From NCBI GenBank assembly GCA_964396385.1, contig CAYNFH010000287.1:1-7000 (forward strand): a stretch of 7,000 nucleotides of DNA, in the 5' to 3' direction. Below the pieces are notes generated by a model. The model did not search any database. It was given only the letters and a program-made list of their open reading frames with translations, and was not told the origin of the DNA. The stretch is from CAYNFH01 sp964396385. Its GTDB lineage: Bacteria; Armatimonadota; Chthonomonadetes; Chthonomonadales; CAJBBX01. Below are positions 1 through 4,484 of the stretch, in pieces; position 1 is the stretch's first letter, and the number at the start of each line of letters is the position of its first letter. The position numbers were made by a program, and so were the translations under genes.

Positions 1-93
1 CAGGCGACCGGCCTCATAGGCGCGGGGCCACGGTGCGTATTCACCAAGCGCGTCCGGAATCCCTCGCCTGATGTCTACCAGCGGAAGGTATAG
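1..93 (+). CDS. Possible 3' end of an upstream gene (unrecognised)
   Basis: Frame 1 is open from the left edge to a TAG at 91-93, giving about 30 codons ending in ...PDVYQRKV. Third codon positions are mostly G or C, as in the genes nearby, which fits coding sequence, but the stretch is too short to recognise a family. The opposite strand is also open here: reading leftward from about 178 it gives a protein-like sequence (…DIRRGIPDALGEYAPW…). That frame has no ATG, GTG or TTG before it leaves the window, so I prefer the + strand reading. Either way this is a guess. Confidence 0.2.
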   Translation, partial: QATGLIGAGPRCVFTKRVRNPSPDVYQRKV

Positions 94-164
94 TAAATCG
101 GTGTACGGCGGACTCAGAAGTAAACGGGTAAATGAGTAAAAGGGTGTACGCCGGATTCCGGAAG
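92..164. repeat. Imperfect direct repeat upstream of hemL
   Basis: Positions 92-120 and 135-164 align with about 24 matches over 30 columns and one gap. Both copies contain AGTAAA, then GGTGTACG, then a CGGA-TC stretch and a closing GAAG. The second copy forms the inner part of the inverted repeat at 126-196. The copies start about 43 bases apart. A TATAGT at 89-94 resembles a -10 box but has no convincing -35 partner. Confidence 0.5.
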
Positions 165-196
165 GTACACCCTTTCACTCCTTTGCTCATTTACCC
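126..196. repeat. Nested inverted repeat in the hemL leader
   Basis: GGGTAAATGAG (126-136) is the exact reverse complement of 186-196. GGGTGTAC (142-149) is the exact reverse complement of 165-172. At the tip, CCGG (151-154) can pair with CCGG (158-161). The outer and inner stems are separated by an asymmetric internal loop of 5 bases on one side and 13 on the other. As RNA this would be a long stem with a bulge. It ends 40 bases before the hemL start, so it could be the terminator of an upstream gene, a leader structure of hemL, or a dispersed repeat unit. There is no run of T after it. Confidence 0.7.
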
Positions 197-216
197 ATTA
201 ACCCATTAACCCATTT
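185..216. repeat. 8-base tandem repeat (ACCCATTA)
   Basis: Three consecutive units occur at 193-200, 201-208 and 209-216 (ACCCATTA, ACCCATTA, ACCCATTT), preceded by a degenerate unit GCTCATTT at 185-192. The first units overlap the right arm of the inverted repeat at 126-196. The tract is much richer in A+T than its surroundings and ends 20 bases before the hemL GTG start. Confidence 0.65.
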
Positions 217-236
217 ACTCTCCTTCGAGGCCAACC

Positions 237-1526
237 GTGGGTACAGAAAGATCCGATGCGCTGTTCGCGCGCGCAATAGGGGTGATCCCGGGTGGAGTCA
301 ACTCGCCCGTACGCGCGTTCCGCGCGGTGGGAGGGCAGCCGCTCTTCATTGCGCGCGGCGAGGGTGCGTACCTGGTGGACGTGGACGGTAACCGCTACCT
401 GGACTGCATCGGGAGCTGGGGGCCGCTGCTGTTCGGCCACGCGCACCCGCGCATCCTGAAGGCCATCCAGGCGCGGCTGCCCCTGGGTACGAGCTTCGGA
501 GCCCCGACGGAGCTGGAGGTGGAGCTGGCGGAGGCGATCCGGCTGGCCGTCCCATCGTGCCAGAAGGTCCGGCTCGTCTCCAGCGGCACGGAGGCCACCA
601 TGGCGGCCATCCGGGTGGCGCGCGGCTACACGGGCCGGAGCGTGGTGGTGAAATTCGAAGGGTGCTATCACGGTCACGCGGACCCGCTGCTTGCCAAGGC
701 CGGCTCGGGGATAGCGACACTGGGACTGCCGGACAGCGCCGGAGTGCCGGCCAATCTCACCGCCGATACGGCCACCCTGCCGTACAACGACCTCGAGGCG
801 GCCCAGCAGCTCTTCGGGGCGCGCGGCAAGGAGATCGCCTGTGTCATCGTAGAGCCGGCCGCGGGCAACATGGGGTGCGTGCCTCCGGAGGCCGACTTCC
901 TGCCCGGACTGAAGGAGCTAACTGCGAAGCACGGGGCCGTCCTGGTCTTCGACGAAGTGATGACCGGGTTCCGCCTGGCGCGCGGCGGCGCTCAGGAGCG
1001 GTTCGGGATTGTGCCGGACATGACCACGCTGGGCAAGATCGTGGGGGGTGGGATGCCGCTGGCGGCCTACGGCGGGCGGACGGAGATCATGGACCAGGTG
1101 GCGCCGGTCGGCCCTGTGTACCAGGCCGGAACGCTCTCGGGCAACCCGCTGGCGGTGGCGGCGGGGCTGGAGACGCTGCGGATGATCCAGGAGGATCCGG
1201 CCCTCTACACGCGCCTGGAGCGCCGCGGCAAGCAGGTCGCGCAGGGGCTATTAGAGGCAGCGCGCGAGCGCGGCGTGCCGGCCACGCTGAACCAGCTCGG
1301 CTCCATGTTCACGCTCTTCTTCACCAAGGGAGCAGTCACGGACTACCAATCGGCCAAGAAGAGCGATACGGATCGGTTCGGCCGGTTCTTCCGGGCAATG
1401 TTGGAGCGCGGCGTCTACCTGCCGCCGGCCCAGTTCGAGGCCGCTTTCCTCTCGGACGCCATGAAGGACTCGGACATCGAGCGGCTCCTGGACGCGGCGC
1501 GGGACGCGGTGCGGGACGTGGCATGA
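237..1526 (+). CDS. hemL: Glutamate-1-semialdehyde 2,1-aminomutase
   Basis: This PLP enzyme moves the amino group of glutamate-1-semialdehyde to give 5-aminolevulinate, the last step of the C5 route to tetrapyrroles, in the cytosol. The 429 residues match the usual length of about 425-430. Visible landmarks are the N-terminal GGVNSPVRAF (19-28), the phosphate-binding SSGTEAT (115-121), the CYHGHAD stretch (143-149), the cofactor aspartate in VFDEVMTGFR (D239) and the Schiff-base lysine in TTLGKIVGGGMP (K267). The GTG at 237 is chosen because GAGG lies 6 bases upstream (227-230) and the family N-terminus begins here. The stop overlaps the ruvA start by 4 bases. No key residue is missing, so the enzyme should be active. 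The family call is secure. Confidence 0.97.
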   Translation: MGTERSDALFARAIGVIPGGVNSPVRAFRAVGGQPLFIARGEGAYLVDVDGNRYLDCIGSWGPLLFGHAHPRILKAIQARLPLGTSFGAPTELEVELAEAIRLAVPSCQKVRLVSSGTEATMAAIRVARGYTGRSVVVKFEGCYHGHADPLLAKAGSGIATLGLPDSAGVPANLTADTATLPYNDLEAAQQLFGARGKEIACVIVEPAAGNMGCVPPEADFLPGLKELTAKHGAVLVFDEVMTGFRLARGGAQERFGIVPDMTTLGKIVGGGMPLAAYGGRTEIMDQVAPVGPVYQAGTLSGNPLAVAAGLETLRMIQEDPALYTRLERRGKQVAQGLLEAARERGVPATLNQLGSMFTLFFTKGAVTDYQSAKKSDTDRFGRFFRAMLERGVYLPPAQFEAAFLSDAMKDSDIERLLDAARDAVRDVA

Positions 1527-2146
1527 TCGCTCAGCTCACCGGAGTGGTGGCCGGCACGGAGGCCAACAGCGTGGTGCTGGACGTGGGCGGCGTGGGCTAC
1601 CGCGTGTTCGTGCCTTCCAGCGTCCTCTCCGGCCTGCCGGAGACCGGCGGCCGCGTCACGCTGTACACGGTGATGACGGTGCGAGAGGACGACATCTCCC
1701 TATTCGGCTTTGCCAGCGTGGAGGAGCGACAGGTGTATCAGCTCCTCACGAGCGTCACGGGAGTGGGGCCCAAGGTGGGTCTCGCCATGCTGAGCGTCTA
1801 CAGCGTGGACGAGCTGGGCCGCGCCATCTCGGGCAACGACACGAAAGCGCTTGGCAAGGTGCCCGGCGTGGGGCCCAAGCTGGCGCAACGAGTGGCGCTG
1901 GAGCTGGGCGAGCGGATGGCGGAGTTCGCGTTCACGCGCCGGCTCGAGTCGGTGACTGCGGGCGGCTCGCCGGAGCAGAACGCCGCCTTCGAGGATGTGG
2001 TGGAGGCGCTGGTGAACCTGGGCTACAGCCGCCCGGACTCTAAGAAAGCGGCGGAGCGCGCCATGTCCGCCGCCTCGGACAAGACCAACACCTCCGCCCT
2101 GATCCGTGAATCCCTCAACATCCTGACCAACCTCGGCCGGCGGTAG
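1523..2146 (+). CDS. ruvA: Holliday junction branch migration complex subunit RuvA
   Basis: RuvA tetramers bind four-way DNA junctions and load the RuvB motor for branch migration in recombinational repair. The 207 residues fit the usual 190-210. Domain I (about 1-63) is an OB fold opening with MIAQLTGVV and closing with REDDISLFGF. Domain II has two helix-hairpin-helix motifs, SVTGVGPKVGLAML (77-90) and KVPGVGPKLAQRVALEL (112-128). After a linker, domain III (about 155-207), which contacts RuvB in known RuvA proteins, contains the VVEALVNLGYS helix. The ATG overlaps the hemL stop as ATGA, which suggests translational coupling; no separate Shine-Dalgarno is obvious. RuvA is more often encoded with ruvC or ruvB, and neither is in this window. 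All domains are intact. Confidence 0.97.
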   Translation: MIAQLTGVVAGTEANSVVLDVGGVGYRVFVPSSVLSGLPETGGRVTLYTVMTVREDDISLFGFASVEERQVYQLLTSVTGVGPKVGLAMLSVYSVDELGRAISGNDTKALGKVPGVGPKLAQRVALELGERMAEFAFTRRLESVTAGGSPEQNAAFEDVVEALVNLGYSRPDSKKAAERAMSAASDKTNTSALIRESLNILTNLGRR

Positions 2147-2154
2147 CCGGCCGA
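2133..2154 (+). other. Strong hairpin spanning the ruvA stop codon
   Basis: TCGGCCGGC (2133-2141) and GCCGGCCGA (2146-2154) are perfectly complementary: a 9-bp, almost all G-C stem closed by a GGTA loop. The ruvA stop codon (2144-2146) lies in the loop and the first base of the right arm. The last paired base is the A of the ATG that opens the phosphatase remnant. No T tract follows, so it is not a classical intrinsic terminator. It could still pause transcription, protect the 3' end or block initiation at that ATG. Confidence 0.6.
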
Positions 2155-2209
2155 TGACTCGCGTCCTGTATCTCATCCGCCACTGTGAGGCAGCGGGCCA
2201 GGAGGCGAG
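2154..2209 (+). pseudogene. Truncated histidine phosphatase (phosphoglycerate mutase-like) remnant
   Basis: The ATG 8 bases after the ruvA stop opens with MTRVLYLIRHCEAAGQEA. This is the first beta strand and catalytic RH(G/C)-E signature of histidine phosphatases; in intact enzymes that histidine is phosphorylated during hydrolysis of phosphate esters. In the subgroup with RHCE-GQ a proline-rich stretch and a LT-G motif normally follow. Here the sequence after about codon 18 is simply the antisense of the SRPBCC gene, and the frame stops at 2313-2315. The second histidine and the remaining 170 or so residues are absent, and no distal half appears elsewhere in the window. I infer loss of the 3' part by a deletion or insertion at about 2205-2210. 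It probably once formed an operon with ruvA. Confidence 0.75.
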
Positions 2210-2644
2210 CTACGTGGCCTCCAGGATCCGCTTGAGGTTGGACAGGTTCGCGACTTCTGCCTGCATGGTCTTCTGGATCATTCCGTTCATCAGCTTGGCG
2301 AAGCCCCTGGGTTGAAAGTCCAGGACGAACCGGAGCTTGGTGCCTTCCGCGCCAGACTCGAAGTAGTAGTGGCCCTCAGGCCTCGCAGGTCCGGTGACTA
2401 CCACAAAACTGAGCTCCTTGTTTGGTTCAGCGGCCGTGATTCGGTAGTCGCCGTCTATCCGCCTGCCCCCGGGGCCTTTCATCCCCTGCTTGTAGACCGC
2501 GCCGACGGTGCCGGGCGTGCCGGAATGGAGCTGGATGTCCAGCACTCCCGGCCGCCATCGCGGGTTGTTCATGCCGTCCGCGACGAACTCATACACCTCC
2601 TCTACCGGCTTCTTAACCACAACGGAATTCTCTGCGTGTGCCAT
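2210..2644 (-). CDS. SRPBCC (START-like) family protein
   Basis: This small 144-residue cytosolic protein belongs to the SRPBCC helix-grip fold (polyketide cyclase 2 / CoxG-like branch). Such proteins bind a hydrophobic ligand in a deep cavity; the ligand here is unknown. Visible features are the opening strand ENSVVVKKPVEEVYEFVAD (about 5-23), the NNPRW turn typical of the family just after it, central strands with GDYRITAAEP and LSFVVVTGP, and a long C-terminal helix (about 112-143) ending RILEAT. An open frame extends upstream to 2797, but I place the start at the ATG at 2644: GGAGG lies 5 bases upstream (CCTCC at 2650-2654) and homology-like sequence begins there. The gene is divergent from the dioxygenase and its stop abuts the phosphatase remnant. 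Confidence 0.85.
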   Translation of the reverse strand: MAHAENSVVVKKPVEEVYEFVADGMNNPRWRPGVLDIQLHSGTPGTVGAVYKQGMKGPGGRRIDGDYRITAAEPNKELSFVVVTGPARPEGHYYFESGAEGTKLRFVLDFQPRGFAKLMNGMIQKTMQAEVANLSNLKRILEAT

Positions 2645-2689
2645 GACGGCCTCCGTCAACAAGGTCGTGGGGGCGACGGATGTGACGTT

Positions 2690-2718
2690 ATGATAGCAGG
2701 CGAGCGGAGATTTGTCAT
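2690..2718 (-). promoter_or_regulatory. Sigma70-like promoter for the SRPBCC gene
   Basis: Read on the - strand, ATGACA (2713-2718) and TATCAT (2690-2695) are separated by exactly 17 bases. Each hexamer matches the TTGACA or TATAAT consensus at 5 of 6 positions. The predicted transcription start is near 2683, leaving a leader of about 39 bases with its Shine-Dalgarno GGAGG (complement of 2650-2654). This is the best promoter match I found in the window. No comparable promoter was found for the divergent dioxygenase gene. Confidence 0.65.
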
Positions 2719-2774
2719 CCTTGCGAGAGGAGGCATCCGGCAGCTTAGCGGCGAACGGAGGAGCATCGAGTGTA

Positions 2775-2780
2775 GGGAGG
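2775..2780 (+). promoter_or_regulatory. Ribosome binding site fixing the dioxygenase start
   Basis: GGGAGG lies 6 bases before the ATG at 2787. The frame is also open upstream from an ATG at 2712, but that codon lacks a good site. The extra 25 residues it would add are low in family character and overlap the SRPBCC promoter. This selects 2787 as the start. Confidence 0.7.
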
Positions 2781-2786
2781 GTGAGG

Positions 2787-3683
2787 ATGGCGACCACGGC
2801 GGAGCATGGGGTAAGCGTCGGGGAGATTGAGGTTCACGCGCATTCGCTGAACCCTGCGAAGGTGGCGGAAGTGTACCGTGAGCACGGGTGCCTGGTCGTC
2901 CGGGGGCTCATGGCGCGGTATGTGGCGGACCTCCAGCGCGACATCGAGGCGACCGCACAGGAATCCATCGCGCTGCTGGACCAGGCGGAGCGGATCCCGG
3001 AGGGCTGGCGGACGCCGAACGGCTGCCTGTTCCTGCCCGCGCCCACCGGATTCACGCGCGACAAGCAGATCATGGTGCTGCCCATCAGCTACCGCACCAG
3101 CGCCGCCTTCTTCCGGGCCGCCTTCGATGACCGGCTGGTCGACATCGTGGAGGCGATCCTGGGCCCTAACATCGAGCTGTTCGGGGAGGGACAATGCCTG
3201 TACAAGGAGCCGGTGGGCGGCCATCCCAAGCACCTGCACCAGGACGCCAGCTACTTCGAGCATCGCTACGACGGCCCGGTCGCCGCTCTCACCTACGTGG
3301 TGGATACGGACCTGGTGAACGGAGCCCTCTACGTGGTCCCGGGAAGCCACCGGCTGGGATTGCTGCGCCACGTAGATACGTTCTCCCACCTGGGGCTGGA
3401 CCCGGACGAGTGGTCATGGGAGCGGGCGCTGCCCGTTACAGGTAGGGCGGGGGACACCATCCTGTTCCACTACAAGACCATCCACGGCTCGCAGGAGAAC
3501 CACTCCCAGGCGCCGCGTCCCGTCTTCATCAACCGCTATCGCCGCGTGGACGACTACGTCACCGTGAGCGCCACCACCACGCAGAACCGGGCGGAAGCGG
3601 AGAAGCGCGCCGCCGAGGCTCGCAAGACAAACCAACAGCGCGGCCTCATGGTCCGCGGCTTCCGCAGATTCGAGCAGGAGTAG
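2787..3683 (+). CDS. Phytanoyl-CoA dioxygenase (PhyH) family Fe(II)/2-oxoglutarate oxygenase
   Basis: The 298-residue product is a double-stranded beta-helix oxygenase that would use Fe(II), O2 and 2-oxoglutarate to hydroxylate a small molecule. The iron-binding triad is visible: H151 and D153 in HLHQDASYF, and the distal H233 in KTIHGS. R244, 11 residues later (in APRPVF), is placed to bind the 2-oxoglutarate carboxylate. YVVPGSHRLG and GDTILFH are further family hallmarks. The C-terminus (about 265-290) is an alanine- and charge-rich helix. The substrate cannot be told from sequence: PhyH relatives act on fatty acyl-CoAs, ectoine, mitomycin-type or other secondary metabolites. Its neighbour is a divergent SRPBCC protein, and no biosynthetic cluster is visible. 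The gene converges with the O-methyltransferase across an inverted repeat. Confidence 0.9.
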   Translation: MATTAEHGVSVGEIEVHAHSLNPAKVAEVYREHGCLVVRGLMARYVADLQRDIEATAQESIALLDQAERIPEGWRTPNGCLFLPAPTGFTRDKQIMVLPISYRTSAAFFRAAFDDRLVDIVEAILGPNIELFGEGQCLYKEPVGGHPKHLHQDASYFEHRYDGPVAALTYVVDTDLVNGALYVVPGSHRLGLLRHVDTFSHLGLDPDEWSWERALPVTGRAGDTILFHYKTIHGSQENHSQAPRPVFINRYRRVDDYVTVSATTTQNRAEAEKRAAEARKTNQQRGLMVRGFRRFEQE

Positions 3684-3687
3684 GATT

Positions 3688-3810
3688 ACCGCAGAGAGCA
3701 CGGAGATCGCAGAGAACGACGGATGATGGGATGGGGGGCCGGATTCCGACCACGCCTCATCTCCCTGTAACCCTTGTCCGAATCTCCGCGTCCTCTGTGT
3801 CCTCTGTGGT
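3688..3810. repeat. Long imperfect inverted repeat between convergent genes, possible bidirectional terminator
   Basis: The arms 3688-3714 (ACCGCAGAGAGCACGGAGAT...) and 3784-3810 (...GTCCTCTGTGTCCTCTGTGGT) are complementary at 20 of 27 positions, separated by 69 bases. Within each arm a shorter period is visible (CTCTGTG twice in the right arm, GAGA/GCA units in the left arm). The element fills nearly the whole gap between two convergent stop codons at 3683 and 3815. Repeats of the style ACCACAGAGGACACAGAGGA are familiar as dispersed intergenic elements in several GC-rich phyla. That this is one of them is my recollection and has not been checked here. A transcription-termination or mRNA-end role is inferred from position only. 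Confidence 0.6.
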
Positions 3811-3814
3811 GAGC

Positions 3815-4456
3815 TTATTTCTTGTACGCCACAATAACCCCGTCGCGGACGGGGATCAGGGTCGCGATCCATGCCGCATCGGTGGTAATGCGGCGGGTGA
3901 ACTCGCGGACGCCTTCCGTATCTTCCGACTGGTCGGAGTCGTCGAAGATGGCGCCGTGCCAGAGCATGTTGTCGATGATCAGCACGCCGCCCGGACGGAG
4001 CTTCTCTGCTATCACGGGCAGGGAGGCCGGGTACCCCTTCTTGTCGATGTCATTAAAGATGATGTCGAAGGGGCCTTCGGTCTCCTTGAGAGCCTGCACC
4101 GCTTCGGAGACGCGATACTGGACGATGCCGTCGTAGCCCAGGGTGGATAGGTGGTCGCGCGCCCGGTTAGAGAGGTCCTCGTCCCAGACCACGTGGTGGA
4201 CCACGCCGCCGCCGTTCTCCTGTACGCCTTTCGCGAACCAGGCGGTAGAGTAACCGTAGCCTGACCCCATCTCGAAAACCTTCTTCGCGCCCAGCATCCG
4301 TGTGATCTGGTAGCACTGGTAGCCGGAGGCCGGGCCAATGATGGGGAAGCGGACCTCCCGCGCGTACTCCTCCATCCTCTGCATCTCCGCGGGTCGCGGC
4401 GGCACCAGCGAGTCCAGGTAGTCACGCACGTGCTGCGGTATGGGGTCTGTAGCCAA
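3815..4456 (-). CDS. SAM-dependent O-methyltransferase (family 3, caffeoyl-CoA/catechol type)
   Basis: The 213-residue protein has a Rossmann-like methyltransferase fold. SAM-binding motif I is KVFEMGSGYGYSTAWFA (59-75). DIIFNDIDKKGY (131-142) carries the metal-binding aspartate and catalytic lysine pattern of class I, metal-dependent catechol-type methyltransferases. IDNMLWHG (161-168) supplies the conserved D-N metal ligands. The length is typical of bacterial members (about 210-225). The likely reaction is methyl transfer to a vicinal hydroxyl of a phenolic or related substrate; the real substrate is unknown. The start is TTG, supported by the strong Shine-Dalgarno at 4463-4469 and an N-terminus that fits the family. 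It follows the kinase by 28 bp on the same strand, so the two are probably one operon. Confidence 0.92.
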   Translation of the reverse strand: MATDPIPQHVRDYLDSLVPPRPAEMQRMEEYAREVRFPIIGPASGYQCYQITRMLGAKKVFEMGSGYGYSTAWFAKGVQENGGGVVHHVVWDEDLSNRARDHLSTLGYDGIVQYRVSEAVQALKETEGPFDIIFNDIDKKGYPASLPVIAEKLRPGGVLIIDNMLWHGAIFDDSDQSEDTEGVREFTRRITTDAAWIATLIPVRDGVIVAYKK

Positions 4457-4462
4457 CGGGGT

Positions 4463-4469
4463 CCTCCTT
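4463..4469 (-). promoter_or_regulatory. Ribosome binding site supporting the TTG start
   Basis: On the - strand AAGGAGG lies 6 bases before the TTG at 4456 in the short gap after the kinase stop. The match to the anti-Shine-Dalgarno is complete over 7 bases. It explains how a TTG start could be used efficiently and supports independent initiation within the operon. Confidence 0.8.
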
Positions 4470-4484
4470 CAGATACTCGTTAGT

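Noticed and set aside
1..178. Open frame on the - strand at the left edge with a protein-like sequence.
   Set aside because: It lacks any usual start codon within the window and runs into the repeat region before a stop.
557..1522. Long open frame on the + strand inside hemL that joins the ruvA frame.
   Set aside because: It is the out-of-frame shadow of hemL, rich in G, R, A and P, and has no ribosome site; ruvA begins at 1523.
2721..2749. Possible promoter for the dioxygenase (TTGCGA with a hexamer 17 bases on).
   Set aside because: The -10 candidate CTTAGC matches only two of six consensus positions.
2645..2797. Upstream extension of the SRPBCC frame to an ATG at 2797.
   Set aside because: It would add about 51 residues without family character and run across the promoter and the start of the dioxygenase gene; the ATG at 2644 has a strong ribosome binding site.
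2312..2830. Open frame on the + strand opposite the SRPBCC gene.
   Set aside because: It lies antisense to a well-supported gene, shows no recognisable motif and is not the continuation of the phosphatase remnant.
150..3748. GCCGGATTCCG occurs in the spacer of both intergenic inverted repeats (150-160 and 3738-3748).
   Set aside because: Matches of 11 bases are expected by chance between pairs of positions in 7 kb of GC-rich DNA, and the flanks do not align.
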